This document shows, one piece after another, positions 11,224-21,642 of a stretch of DNA of 64,000 nucleotides; positions within the stretch are counted from its first letter, which is position 1; each line of letters starts with the position of its first letter. The notes under the pieces were generated by a model. The model did not search any database. It saw nothing but the letters and a program-made list of their open reading frames with translations, and was not told the origin of the DNA. This DNA is from Nonomuraea turkmeniaca (lineage in GTDB: Bacteria > Actinomycetota > Actinomycetes > Streptosporangiales > Streptosporangiaceae), in NCBI RefSeq assembly GCF_005889735.1, contig NZ_VCKY01000015.1, forward strand, positions 19,268 to 83,267. Direction: 5' to 3'. The position numbers and the translations under genes were made by a program.

Positions 11224-14200
11224 TCAGGCGGCGGCTCTGGCCGACAGGGCCACCGTCGCCTGGCGGGTGACGCCGCTGACCGTGACGGCGACCGTCACCT
11301 GCCCCTCGCGCAGCGCCGTCAGCGTGCCCGTGGCCGGGTCCAGGACGGCCACGTGCCGGGGCTTGGCCGTCTGCCGGGCGCCGATGTGCAGGTTCGGCGA
11401 GCCGGACCAGGCGGCCGAGACCGGATAGGCGGCGGGGACCGTACGGGGTCCCTGCTTGACCGCCGCCGTCACCTGGCCGGGCGCCCCGACGGCGACCGTC
11501 CCCGGGACCGTGAGCACCAGGTCGTCCACGTGCGGCCGGACCTGCGTGCCGATCCAGTCGGGCGCGTCGACGAACCAGTTGCGCCTGACGTGCTCGGCCT
11601 CACCCGGCGTCACCGGGTCCACGCCCCACAACGACCAGCCGGTGAAGCCGCCGTCGCCGGGCGCGGTGGCGGGGTTCTTGCCGGAGTTGCCGTTGATGAA
11701 GTACGGCACCGCGTCCACCCGCGCCGCGTGGAACGTCCCCACGTGCGCCCCGATGTAAGCGGCCCCCTTGCCGGTGGAGCGCTGGAAGTCGGCCAGCCAG
11801 CCCTCCACCAGCGCGGCCTCCTTGCGGTCCCCGAGCTGGCTGCCCTTGCCGGGCGTCGGGTCGCGCGGCGGCACGTGGAACAGCACCGCGACCGACCCGA
11901 CGGAGGCGTCCTCAGCGGCCTCGTCCAGCTCTGACCTGAGCATCGCCACCTGGTCGTAGCCGCCGCCCCGGAGGTTCAGCCGCGAGGTGTCCAGGGTGAC
12001 GAAGCGGGTGCCCTTGTGGTCGAAGGTCCGGTACGTGTCCCCGAAGACGGCCTTGAAGTTGTCGATCTTGCCGCCCATGACCTCATGGTTGCCGGGAATG
12101 TAGTGATATTTCACCGCGCCGCCCAGCTCTTCGTCGAGGATGCGCTTCGCCAGCGCGAAGTCCTCCGGCGACGCCTCGTCCACCAGGTCACCGTTGATCA
12201 GCAGGAAGTCCGGCTCGGCCGCCTTGATCTCACGCAGCGTCCTGCGGGCGTTCTTGACGATGTCGCTGTCGGGGTCTCTGGCCACGAACTGCGCGTCCGA
12301 CATCACCGCGAACCGCCACGGCATCTCCGCCACGGAAGGCTTGACCACGGGGTCCGCGACCCTGGCCGGGACAGGCGCGGACACCGCCGGCGGCACCTTG
12401 GCGGCCAGCCCGTCGATGAGGATCTCGTTGGTGTACTTGGCGTCGGCCTTGGTCTCGGCCACGTAGAAGCGCCGCAGCTTCAGCGGGTAGTTGACGCCCG
12501 CCGGCACGGCGAACTCGACGTACCTCCACCCGGTCCACGTCATGTACGGCCCGCGCAGGATCTGCGACTGCCCGAGCGCGTCGTAGAACTCCAGGCTGGG
12601 CCACTCCCCCTTGCCGGTGGAGTGGATCCACAACCCGAACGCCTGCGGCTGCCCGTCCACCACGATCTGCTGCGGCGGGCTGGCGTACGCGGCCCGGGTG
12701 GCGGTCGAGGTGGTGAAGTCGTACGACAGCTTCAGCCCGCCCCCGCTCTGCCCGGGCGCCGCCGACAGTGAGCCGGTGGCGCGGGCGGCGGCGAACGTCC
12801 ACCTGGCGGCGTCCTCGAAGTCGGCGACCGGCTTGTCCTCGAACCCGACCGTCACCGGCACGGCGGCGCTGATCTTGCCGACGCGGGCGGTGATGAGCCC
12901 GGACCCGTTGGCCTGCTTGGCCTTGACCGTGAAGGAGCCGTGCTCGGCCGCGGTCACCTCGAACAGGTTCTTGTCGTAATCGAGCACGAGGTCGGCGGGC
13001 TCGATGGGCGCGGAGTTGCCGTTGCGGTCGTAGCCGACCACGCCGAACGTGGCCGTGCCGTCCTTGCCGGGCATGCCCAGCCGGTCGGCGGTGGCGCCGA
13101 GCCGCTGCAGCGGCTGGAGCACGGTCAGGCCGATGGTGCCCTTGGCGTCGCCGCGCGAGGCGGTGACGGTTGTCTGGCCGGGCACCAAAGCATGAAATTT
13201 CCCGTCTCTGACCACGCCGTGGACCGCCGGGTTGGCGCGCCACGACGGGGTCCCGGCGGCGGGCCCGTACGTCTCGTCGTAACCGGCGGCGGTGAGCCGC
13301 CTGGTCAGGCCGGGGAAGACCCGGTCGGGGCGGCCGCCGGAGACAGGCCCCAGGCCGGGCGACTTCGCGGGGTCGCTCGCGGGCTCCAGCCAGAAACCCT
13401 TGAGCTTGCCGCTGCCCTGCGGCGCGTAGAGCGCCAGGCCGTTGGGGACGTGGCGCTCGCCGCCGTCGGAGGGACTGTTCTCGACCTGCACGTCGGCGGC
13501 GCCGGGCTCGCGGGCCAGCATGGTGGAGGAGCCGCCGCCGTCGAGGTTGAGCGCGTTCGCGGCGCCGAGGTCGACCATCATCGCGGCCAGCTCGTTGAGC
13601 GTGACGCCGCGGCTGTCGGCCTGGCGGCCGTCCACGGTCAGCAGGTACATCTTCCTGCCGTCGGCGGAGAACCCGACGGCGGTACGGGGGTGCGCGGCCG
13701 GGTCGGTGGAGTTCTGCGCGACGCCGTCCTTGACGAGCACCCAGTTGCCGCCCACGGCTGCCTTGACCGTGCTGCCGTCGGATGACTTCGGCTGATATTT
13801 CACGTCAACGCGGTCGCCGACCTTCAACCCGGACAGCGCGGTCGCCCCCGCGTCGCGGCCCAGCAGGATCGTGGTCCCGGCCGGGATCGGACCGGAGCCG
13901 GCAGCGGTGCGCACCTCGGAGACGACCCCGTCGACCAGGACGACCTCGGCGACGGACGCGGCGCCCGCGACGGCGCGAGCACGCGTGTAGGACCCCCACA
14001 GGGAGGTGAACAACCCTACGCCGCCGCCCTGCACGATCTGGTTGAACTGGGTGAGGGTGATCGGCGATCCGCCGGCCGGTGTGGCGGTGCCCTCGAAGTA
14101 CATCTTCAGCACCCGGCCGACGCCGTCGCCGGTGACCGCGACCGCGTTGTCATGGCCGGCGACGGGCGACTGGATCAGGTTGCCGTCCTGCACGCCGATG

Positions 14201-14622
14201 CCCTGGGCGGCGCCGGAGTTGTTGATGTCGAAGAAGTCGCCGTTGACGGCCGCGACGGCGCGCGAGCGTTTGGCGGGCCCGGACAGCGGCTCGGTCTTGG
14301 ACACCTCGCCGGAGAACACGTAGTCGGCTTTCGCGCCGCCGAGGTCGGCGGTGATCGCGTCCGCGCGCAGCCAACCGAGGGCGTCGTAGGTGTCGAACGA
14401 GGTCAGCGAGATCCCCGGCGCGACAGGCCGGGTCTTCTTCGCCGTCTCAAGCCGCGGCTGCCCGGCGGCTGCCCGGGCCAGCAGCGTGGACGGCGGCGGA
14501 TAGGACGACGCCTCGAGCGCGTCCTCAGCGGGAGGTACGGGGTCGGCCTGCGCGGGCGCGCCGGTGACGGCCAGAGGGCCTAACAGGAGCGCGGTGGCGG
14601 CCAGCAATCGGAGGGTCTGCAC
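11224..14622 (-). CDS. Secreted phosphodiester glycosidase fused to a calcineurin-like metallophosphoesterase
   Basis: 1132 residues from a GTG at 14622 that opens a clear signal peptide (QTLRLLAATALLLGPLAV, cleavage near APAQA). Residues about 60-400 are a NAGPA/phosphodiester glycosidase domain (PF09992 type), with AVNGDFFDIN near 127 and LNLDGGGSSTML near 360. A Big-type Ig region and a carbohydrate-binding-like beta-sandwich (about 580-740) follow. A metallophosphatase domain starts near 770 with VMSDAQF, INGDLVDE and IPGNHEV. An Ig-like domain ends the protein. The two hydrolase types suggest release of sugar phosphates from cell-wall glycopolymers, teichoic acid or extracellular phosphodiesters. 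The frame stays open to 16194, but that part is antisense-frame shadow of the next gene. Confidence 0.87.
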   Translation of the reverse strand: MQTLRLLAATALLLGPLAVTGAPAQADPVPPAEDALEASSYPPPSTLLARAAAGQPRLETAKKTRPVAPGISLTSFDTYDALGWLRADAITADLGGAKADYVFSGEVSKTEPLSGPAKRSRAVAAVNGDFFDINNSGAAQGIGVQDGNLIQSPVAGHDNAVAVTGDGVGRVLKMYFEGTATPAGGSPITLTQFNQIVQGGGVGLFTSLWGSYTRARAVAGAASVAEVVLVDGVVSEVRTAAGSGPIPAGTTILLGRDAGATALSGLKVGDRVDVKYQPKSSDGSTVKAAVGGNWVLVKDGVAQNSTDPAAHPRTAVGFSADGRKMYLLTVDGRQADSRGVTLNELAAMMVDLGAANALNLDGGGSSTMLAREPGAADVQVENSPSDGGERHVPNGLALYAPQGSGKLKGFWLEPASDPAKSPGLGPVSGGRPDRVFPGLTRRLTAAGYDETYGPAAGTPSWRANPAVHGVVRDGKFHALVPGQTTVTASRGDAKGTIGLTVLQPLQRLGATADRLGMPGKDGTATFGVVGYDRNGNSAPIEPADLVLDYDKNLFEVTAAEHGSFTVKAKQANGSGLITARVGKISAAVPVTVGFEDKPVADFEDAARWTFAAARATGSLSAAPGQSGGGLKLSYDFTTSTATRAAYASPPQQIVVDGQPQAFGLWIHSTGKGEWPSLEFYDALGQSQILRGPYMTWTGWRYVEFAVPAGVNYPLKLRRFYVAETKADAKYTNEILIDGLAAKVPPAVSAPVPARVADPVVKPSVAEMPWRFAVMSDAQFVARDPDSDIVKNARRTLREIKAAEPDFLLINGDLVDEASPEDFALAKRILDEELGGAVKYHYIPGNHEVMGGKIDNFKAVFGDTYRTFDHKGTRFVTLDTSRLNLRGGGYDQVAMLRSELDEAAEDASVGSVAVLFHVPPRDPTPGKGSQLGDRKEAALVEGWLADFQRSTGKGAAYIGAHVGTFHAARVDAVPYFINGNSGKNPATAPGDGGFTGWSLWGVDPVTPGEAEHVRRNWFVDAPDWIGTQVRPHVDDLVLTVPGTVAVGAPGQVTAAVKQGPRTVPAAYPVSAAWSGSPNLHIGARQTAKPRHVAVLDPATGTLTALREGQVTVAVTVSGVTRQATVALSARAAA

Positions 14623-14644
14623 GACCGAACTAAACCGGTCATGG

Positions 14645-14675
14645 ATATAACTTTCAAGACCAAAGGGTGAACCAA
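14645..14675 (-). promoter_or_regulatory. Weak promoter candidate for the secreted phosphodiester glycosidase gene
   Basis: On the minus strand a TTGGTT hexamer (14675-14670) and TTATAT (14650-14645) are separated by 19 bp, in an unusually AT-rich patch 25-50 bp before the GTG start. Spacing is longer than ideal. Confidence 0.3.
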
Positions 14676-14684
14676 AAGAAAATT

Positions 14685-16865
14685 TCAGCGCTTGACTTTG
14701 ATCAGCCGGTCGAGCGCCTCTCCGTAGGGCGGGTCGAGCCAGTAGTCGCAGTGCCAGCGGGCCTCGGGCAACGGCTGTCCGGGCCGGGGCCGCGGCGGGT
14801 CCCAGCAGAACCGGTCCACGCCGTCGCCGCCGCCCGGCCCCTCGCCCAGGGGGTCGACGCGCCGGAACACGGGCCCGCCGATGGGGTCGCTCAGCCGGTA
14901 GAGGTTGTGCCAGGGCACCGCGTCGCGTACGGCGGCGAGCGCCGGGGTGCCGAAGTAGGCGGGGAAGAAGGCGGCGTAGAGGCGGCGCAGCGGCGACCCG
15001 TGGGTGAGCAGGCCGACACGTCGCCGCAGCGAGGGATCGAGCTGTAGCACGAGGGCGGCGGCGATGACGCTGCCCTGGCTGTGCCCGGAGAGTATCACCT
15101 GGTCCCGATCGGTCCTGGCCAGCCGGCCGACGCGAGTGATGAGCTCGGGGATGACGCGCTCGGTGTAACAGGGCGGGGCGAGCGGGTGGACGGCGCGGGG
15201 CCAGAACGTGCAGATGTCCCAGAGGATCCCGATCGTCCTGCGCAGACGGGGGTCGGTGTAGGTCCGGCGGCCGAGCAGCACCAGGCCGGCGACGGCCGCG
15301 ACCATGGCCCAGCTCCCGGTCACGGCCAGCAGTCCGGCCACTCCGCCGACCGGGGCGATCAGGTGGAACCGGTGGATCACGGTCACCGCGGCGAATCCGG
15401 CCAGCCCGATGCCGGTGAGCACCGCCAGCACCAGCCCGGCGCGGTCGGTGAGCGCGGCCAGCGCCCACTGGCCCGCGACCACGCCGCTGTGCCGCTGTCC
15501 GTAGTAGTGGGTCAGCCGTGGCGTGAGCCTGCGCGTCTCGGCCCGGTGAATCAGGCGGAGGACGGCCGCGAGGACGAGCACGCCCAGCAACAGGAGGGGA
15601 ACCAGCGTCGCCGTCCACCAGACGGGGTCGTCGAGAAAGATCCCGTGGTCCGGTCCGCCGAGGTAGGTGGCGGTCCAGAACAGCAGGCCGAGCCCCATGA
15701 CGTTCGCGGCGCCCGCGGCGATCATCAGCGCGAACCAGCCGGCCAGGCCACCGAGCGCCGGCCGCTCCACCCCGCGGTCCATACGGGCGAGCACGCCGAT
15801 CGTGAGCAGGATGAACAGTCCGACCCCGACCATGAGCAGGAATTGGAACGCTCCAAACCCGACGCCGGGCAGTCCCCGTCCGGGTGCGCCCGGGCCCAGA
15901 CCGGCCAGCGCCAGCACGATCGTGGCCGCGAAGACCAGCGGCGCGGCCACGCCCAGGCCCCGGCACGCGTACGTGAGCCACCACGGTGCCCGCTCGCCGG
16001 GGCCCAGCCGCCTGGCGATCCACGGCAGCAGCACCAGCACCACGGCCACGGCCAGGACGCCGGCGTTGGCCACGGTCAGCGCGAGCCCCCGCGGGGTGGC
16101 GGCGAACGGCACGGACACGGCCAGCCCGATCGACGCGAACGCGAAGGCGACGTGCACGATCCGCAGCCGCCACACCGGCGCGCCGCCGTGCCACAACCGC
16201 GGCTGCGCCAGCGGCAGGTCGGCGTGCGGCGCGTCACCGGCCGGGATGGGGGTGCGCTCGTCACGCTCCCAGGTGCGCCGGGCGAGCCACCACAGCAGCA
16301 CGACGACCAGCACCGGCGCCAGCGCGGCGATCGCCAGGCGTTTGGACGGCTCGTCGCCCCACCACGCGCCCAACCAGTGCAGCCAGCCGAGCCCCGGGTC
16401 CCTGACGCAGGCCCCGCCCGCGGCCGTGCACTGCCAGCCGACGAGGTCGACCGCGGCCCGGGTGACGGCCCCGACGAGCGTGCCGGTGAGCAGCAGGGCG
16501 AACAGCCGTTGAGCCGCCTCCGTGGCGCGCCGCAGCCGGGTGCCGCGTGGCGGCCTGGGCACCATGAAGAAGGACAGGTTGGCCAGCGAGAACGGCAGCA
16601 GCGGCAACCACAGCGCGATGGCCCGGCCACCGGAGGTGAGGCCGCCCCACGCGTACGCCTCACGGCGGCGCGCCTCCGGCACGTCCGCGTCGCCGCCCGA
16701 CGGCCGCCCGCCCGGCCACCAGCGGCGGTGGAATCCGGTGACGCCGTCACCCGTGACCCGCCGGGGATGCGGATGGTTGAGCGTGCCCTCCGGCGGCGTG
16801 CCGGCGACGCCGTGCACACGCAACTCGGTCACGCCGCCGCAGGTCTCATCGAGGAAGCCGTCCAC
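14685..16865 (-). CDS. Polytopic membrane protein with C-terminal alpha/beta serine hydrolase
   Basis: A 726-residue protein beginning at a GTG (VDGFLDETCGG). The N-terminus has VTELRVHGVAGTPPEGTL, which resembles the oxyanion-strand region of lipase-like proteins. About 11-12 hydrophobic segments fill residues 85-560. A soluble domain follows with VILSGHSQGS, a GxSxG nucleophile elbow. Such membrane-embedded hydrolases are conserved hypothetical proteins in actinomycetes. It may act on lipids or cell-envelope esters; the substrate is unknown. It ends 62 bp upstream of the secreted phosphodiester glycosidase gene on the same strand, so the pair may share an envelope role. Confidence 0.75.
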   Translation of the reverse strand: MDGFLDETCGGVTELRVHGVAGTPPEGTLNHPHPRRVTGDGVTGFHRRWWPGGRPSGGDADVPEARRREAYAWGGLTSGGRAIALWLPLLPFSLANLSFFMVPRPPRGTRLRRATEAAQRLFALLLTGTLVGAVTRAAVDLVGWQCTAAGGACVRDPGLGWLHWLGAWWGDEPSKRLAIAALAPVLVVVLLWWLARRTWERDERTPIPAGDAPHADLPLAQPRLWHGGAPVWRLRIVHVAFAFASIGLAVSVPFAATPRGLALTVANAGVLAVAVVLVLLPWIARRLGPGERAPWWLTYACRGLGVAAPLVFAATIVLALAGLGPGAPGRGLPGVGFGAFQFLLMVGVGLFILLTIGVLARMDRGVERPALGGLAGWFALMIAAGAANVMGLGLLFWTATYLGGPDHGIFLDDPVWWTATLVPLLLLGVLVLAAVLRLIHRAETRRLTPRLTHYYGQRHSGVVAGQWALAALTDRAGLVLAVLTGIGLAGFAAVTVIHRFHLIAPVGGVAGLLAVTGSWAMVAAVAGLVLLGRRTYTDPRLRRTIGILWDICTFWPRAVHPLAPPCYTERVIPELITRVGRLARTDRDQVILSGHSQGSVIAAALVLQLDPSLRRRVGLLTHGSPLRRLYAAFFPAYFGTPALAAVRDAVPWHNLYRLSDPIGGPVFRRVDPLGEGPGGGDGVDRFCWDPPRPRPGQPLPEARWHCDYWLDPPYGEALDRLIKVKR

Positions 16866-17040
16866 GCCAGCATGATCCCGCGCAAGGCGCCGTTACGCAA
16901 AGTAATTGTTCGAATACGAATTCGTGCTGCCGCCAAGCAGAAAATCCAGCAAGTATGGCAAGACTCAGCGGAAGGTTTCCGGGGGCGCATCTGGGGCAGC
17001 CGCAGGGAACGTTCATGACGAAGACGGCCCATCTCTGGCG

Positions 17041-17069
17041 TTGACACGCACAACGGCGCAGACTGGATA
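17041..17069 (+). promoter_or_regulatory. Promoter of the 227-residue conserved protein
   Basis: TTGACA at 17041-17046 is a perfect -35 hexamer; TGGATA at 17064-17069, 17 bp away, is the -10 candidate. The start would lie near 17075, about 25 nt before the GTG at 17101. The rest of the 235-bp intergenic region (16866-17040) is AT-rich, with a CGAATTCG palindrome but no other motif I can support. Confidence 0.55.
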
Positions 17070-17100
17070 GACGGCGATCGCGTGGAGCAGTGGAGCATCC

Positions 17101-17784
17101 GTGGACAATCACCTTGATCACCTGCCGGTCCTGTCCCGCGGCAGACATCGCAACCCGAAACGCGGTGCCTGTTTCATGGAGCTGGCCTCCTACCTGGCCG
17201 GCGAGCGGTGGAGCGACCATCCGGCCTGCACGCATCCGTTGCTGGCCGCACTCGCCCGCCTCGTCAACGACAACGTCAGCGACGAGAGCCGCGCCAAGCT
17301 GGTCGGGCTCGTACCGTCGATCATCGGGCTGGCCAGCGACGACCTGCGCGTGGACGCGCGGATCGCGCTGCGCTGCGCCACGACGGCGCTGCCGGTGGCC
17401 GCGGCCGAGCGCCAGCTCGCGCTGGCCGTGTCGGTGCTCGCGGCCGAGGAGATGCTGGCCAGGCTCGACGGCGCCCCGTCCGGCCGGATGAGCGAACAGA
17501 GCCGCCGGGCGTTGGAGGAGGTGCCGCACGCGGCCGAGCAGGCCAGGCGCTTCAGCCGCGCGGCCCGGATCACGGAGAAGGGCTTCCGCAGGTACGCCGC
17601 GCCGAACGCGGTGCAGCTCTCCGTGGTGGGCATCGTGCAGGCCTGCATGACCGACCCGGACGCGCTGCTGCGACGGCTGCTGGAAGAGACGATCGCGGAC
17701 TGCGACGCCTTGATCCGCAGCTCCGAGACGGACGCCTCCCAGGCGGAGACTCCGACGGCCGCCCCGACCCCGGCCCACGCCTGA
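17101..17784 (+). CDS. Conserved actinobacterial hypothetical protein
   Basis: A 227-residue soluble protein starting at a GTG with a GGAG site 11 nt upstream. The N-terminal segment RGRHRNPKRGACFMELASYL followed by AGERWSDHPACTHPLLAALA is a pattern I recognise as recurring in actinobacterial hypothetical proteins. Otherwise it is alpha-helical and alanine-rich, with cysteines in GACF, PACTH, RCATTA, QACMT and DCD. No catalytic motif or membrane segment is visible. The C-terminal 25 residues are low complexity. It has its own promoter and faces the membrane hydrolase gene divergently. Function unknown; the conserved Cys/His residues could bind a metal, which is speculation. Confidence 0.8.
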   Translation: MDNHLDHLPVLSRGRHRNPKRGACFMELASYLAGERWSDHPACTHPLLAALARLVNDNVSDESRAKLVGLVPSIIGLASDDLRVDARIALRCATTALPVAAAERQLALAVSVLAAEEMLARLDGAPSGRMSEQSRRALEEVPHAAEQARRFSRAARITEKGFRRYAAPNAVQLSVVGIVQACMTDPDALLRRLLEETIADCDALIRSSETDASQAETPTAAPTPAHA

Positions 17785-17932
17785 CGGACGGAAACGCCCG
17801 CCGTCACCCCGGCCCAGGCCCTGGCCTGACGGTGTCCCCTGCGTCACCATCCTCGACGGATGGCGGCGCCGGTGGACACCCGCATCCTGTCGCTCACATC
17901 GAGTGATGAACGGTCACCGGGATGGCCTTTTC

Positions 17933-17951
17933 CCAGGCCAGGCAAGCCTCT
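17933..17951 (+). promoter_or_regulatory. Possible degenerate DtxR/IdeR-like box upstream of the VIT gene
   Basis: CCAGGCCAGGCAAGCCTCT matches the 19-bp DtxR/IdeR consensus TTAGGTTAGGCTAACCTAA at 11 positions, including the AGGC core and the right-hand CCT. The match is below what is normally accepted, but the downstream gene encodes an iron/manganese-type transporter. Confidence 0.2.
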
Positions 17952-17964
17952 CCTTCGTTGCGGA

Positions 17965-17997
17965 TCTTGTCCATATATGCCTACATTTTGGACAAGA
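17965..17997 (+). promoter_or_regulatory. Inverted repeat upstream of the VIT-family gene
   Basis: TCTTGTCCA (17965-17973) and TGGACAAGA (17989-17997) are perfect 9-bp inverted arms around an AT-rich 15-bp centre. The element ends 22 bp before the ATG, between the likely promoter and the ribosome binding site (GCGGAGGA, ending 18013). It could be an operator or an RNA hairpin in the leader. Confidence 0.5.
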
Positions 17998-18019
17998 GAC
18001 CCGTAAGCGGAGGATTTGC

Positions 18020-18742
18020 ATGACCATCGAGCTCGCCCGGCCGCACTCTCCCGAGCAGCACCACAGCCACCGTGACGTCACGGGCGGCTGGCTGCGCCCG
18101 GCGGTGTTCGGCGCCATGGACGGGCTCGTGTCGAACTTCGCGTTGATCTCCGGGGTGGTGGGCGCGGCGGGCGCCGGGCGGGCCGCGGTGCTCGCCGGGT
18201 TCGCCGGGCTGGCCGCCGGGGCGTTCTCCATGGCGGCCGGCGAGTACACGTCGGTGAAGTCCCAGACGGAGCTGATGCGGGCGGAGATCGCCGTGGAGCG
18301 GCGCGAGCTGGCCCGCAACCCGGAGGCCGAGCAGGCCGAGCTCGCCGCGCTCTACCAGGCGCGCGGCCTCGATGCCGACCTGGCACGGCGGGTCGCCGAG
18401 GGGCTGTCGGCCGATCCCGAGCAGGCGCTGCGGGTGCACGTTCGGGAGGAATTGGGTGTCGACCCGGACGACCTGCCCTCGCCGTATGTGGCGGCCGCCT
18501 CGTCGTTCTGCGCGTTCTCGGCCGGGGCGTTGGTGCCGCTGGCGCCGTTCCTGTTCGGGGCGTCCGGCCTGGTGCTGGCTGTGGTGCTGAGCGTGCTGGG
18601 GTTGTTCGGATTCGGCGCGGCGGTGGCGGTGATGACCGCACGGCCGTGGTGGCTGGGCGGCCTGCGACAGCTCGCGCTGGGGGTGGGCGCCGCCACGGTG
18701 ACGTTCGGCCTGGGGCACCTGCTCGGCGTCACGGTGGCGTAG
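18020..18742 (+). CDS. VIT1/CCC1-family iron/manganese transporter
   Basis: A 240-residue membrane protein. The ATG at 18020 follows GCGGAGGA; an upstream in-frame start at 17903 lacks a site. After a hydrophilic lead the motif PAVFGAMDGLVSNFALISGV marks TM1 of VIT proteins. TM2 is GFAGLAAGAFSMAAGEYTS, followed by the cytosolic metal-binding helices (QTELMRAEIAVERRELARNP, EEL.VDPDDLPSP). Three C-terminal membrane segments complete the five-TM topology. These transporters move Fe2+ or Mn2+ out of the cytosol in exchange for protons. The 3' end including the stop is part of a 35-bp tandem duplication. Metal specificity is inferred. Confidence 0.9.
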   Translation: MTIELARPHSPEQHHSHRDVTGGWLRPAVFGAMDGLVSNFALISGVVGAAGAGRAAVLAGFAGLAAGAFSMAAGEYTSVKSQTELMRAEIAVERRELARNPEAEQAELAALYQARGLDADLARRVAEGLSADPEQALRVHVREELGVDPDDLPSPYVAAASSFCAFSAGALVPLAPFLFGASGLVLAVVLSVLGLFGFGAAVAVMTARPWWLGGLRQLALGVGAATVTFGLGHLLGVTVA

Positions 18743-18776
18743 GCCTGGGGCACCTGCACGGCGTCACGGTGGCGTA
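18707..18776 (+). repeat. 35-bp tandem duplication across the VIT stop codon
   Basis: Positions 18707-18741 and 18742-18776 are direct tandem copies of 35 bp with one mismatch (CTGCTCGG versus CTGCACGG). The first copy encodes the last residues and reaches into the TAG stop; the second is untranslated. The duplication leaves the protein unchanged. Confidence 0.9.
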
Positions 18777-18821
18777 GGCGCGTGGGGACGGCCAGAGCCA
18801 CGAAGTGCCACCCGAGCGAGC

Positions 18822-19460
18822 CTACGGGCGGCTCGTGGTCGCCAGCTTGGCCCCGAGGCCGATGAGCGCGACCCCGGTCAGGCCGTCCACGGTCCTGCGT
18901 ACGGCCGGCCTGGCGAACAACTTGCGCAGCGTGCCCACGATGGTGGCCACCACCAGGAACCACATGACCGTCCCGGCCAGGGCGATCAGCGAGAGCACCA
19001 GCGTGTCGGCCAGGGACGCACCCCCGCCGAGGAACTGGGGCACGAGGGCCACGAAGAACAACGCCGCCTTGGGGTTGAGCACATTGGTGAGCAGCCCCTC
19101 GGCGAACGCCGCCCACGAGCTGCGCCGCCCGGGGTCGGGCACCGGGTCCGGCCCCGGCTCCCCGCTCCTGCGCAGAGCCGAGCGCAGCGCCTTGACCCCG
19201 AGATACAGCAGGTAGGCCGCGCCGACCACCTTGACCACGGTGAACGCGGCGGCGGAGGCGGCCATCAGCGCCGCGACGCCGGTGGCCGCGGCCAGCACCC
19301 AGGCGAACACGCCCACGGAGATCCCGAGCGCCGCGGCCATGCCGTAACCGCGCCCGGAAACGGCGGAGCGTCGTACGACCACCGCGAAGTCCGGACCGGG
19401 CGACATGGCCCCGAGCAGCACAACACCACCGAAAGCCGCGATCTGCGTCAGAGAGGTCAT
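18822..19460 (-). CDS. LysE/RhtB-family amino-acid exporter
   Basis: A 212-residue membrane protein with about six segments. The N-terminus (MTSLTQIAAFGGVVLLGAMSPGPDF) has the LysE-family SPGPD signature. The C-terminal half contains LLTNVLNPKAALFFVALVPQF, a second family signature. The ATG at 19460 was chosen over an upstream in-frame start because the first hydrophobic segment begins right after it. These proteins export amino acids or related metabolites by proton antiport. The gene starts 35 bp after the GerW-type gene on the same strand. The substrate cannot be told from sequence. Confidence 0.9.
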   Translation of the reverse strand: MTSLTQIAAFGGVVLLGAMSPGPDFAVVVRRSAVSGRGYGMAAALGISVGVFAWVLAAATGVAALMAASAAAFTVVKVVGAAYLLYLGVKALRSALRRSGEPGPDPVPDPGRRSSWAAFAEGLLTNVLNPKAALFFVALVPQFLGGGASLADTLVLSLIALAGTVMWFLVVATIVGTLRKLFARPAVRRTVDGLTGVALIGLGAKLATTSRP

Positions 19461-19495
19461 GACGTTCACTCTATGAGCCGGATCGCCTCGAGCGA

Positions 19496-19849
19496 TCACC
19501 CTCTACGGCGCCGCTTCTTGAAGATGGCACGCAGGGTCAGCAGCAACACGATCCCGACGACCTGGCCACCCAGCACGATCCGGTTGACGTCCACAGCGGG
19601 CCGCCACACGGCGTCGCCGTCCTTCAGCACGAACACGCCCGCCGGCGTGGCCCCGAACCCGAATCCCGCGCCGCTGCCCCCTCCCTCTTCGCCCTTGTCG
19701 CCTTTACCTTCGCCGCGCCCGCCACCGCCTCCTTGCGCGACCCTGGCGACGGGGATGACGACGACGTCGCCGTGTTGGATCGGCTCACCGAAGACGCGCT
19801 TGACGGTCGCGGCGTCCTGCGACCGCTCCACCAGTTCCATGATGTCCAT
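19496..19849 (-). CDS. GerW/YtfJ-family sporulation protein
   Basis: A 117-residue protein. The ATG at 19849 (MDIMELVERSQDAATVKRVF) follows a GGGG site. The family pattern GEPIQHGDVVVIPVARV is followed by a glycine- and lysine-rich loop, GFGFGATPAGVFVLKDG, and a C-terminal hydrophobic segment before a basic tail (FKKRRRRG). YtfJ/GerW was described in Bacillus spores, and relatives are common in sporulating actinomycetes. It lies between the glucose-6-phosphate isomerase and LysE genes, all on the minus strand, with short gaps. Its molecular function is unknown. Confidence 0.87.
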   Translation of the reverse strand: MDIMELVERSQDAATVKRVFGEPIQHGDVVVIPVARVAQGGGGGRGEGKGDKGEEGGGSGAGFGFGATPAGVFVLKDGDAVWRPAVDVNRIVLGGQVVGIVLLLTLRAIFKKRRRRG

Positions 19850-19909
19850 GGCCCCATCGTCACCCCCGATCGGCCGGCGCACCACCCGCGCCGGCCGTCC
19901 GCCGGGCGA

Positions 19910-21541
<1,632 letters not shown>

Positions 21542-21642
21542 GCTGCTCCTCCTCGCATTGCCAAGCCGACCGATCCATGGTCCCGTAACCCCGTACCCCG
21601 GACGATCGATTCCGCGCACGGCGGAGCGCAGTCTTTAGGCGC

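Noticed and set aside
14623..16194. In-frame extension of the secreted phosphodiester glycosidase gene, giving a 1656-residue protein
   Set aside because: A signal peptide starts at 14622, and the upstream part lies in another frame of the membrane hydrolase gene with arginine/proline-rich shadow composition.
16895..16920. SOS (LexA) box near GTTCGAATACGAATTCG
   Set aside because: The two half-sites do not have the CGAAC-N4-GTTCG arrangement, and neither neighbour is a DNA-repair gene.
15081..17018. 645-codon plus-strand frame
   Set aside because: Antisense to the membrane hydrolase gene; Gln/Pro/Arg-rich low-complexity translation.
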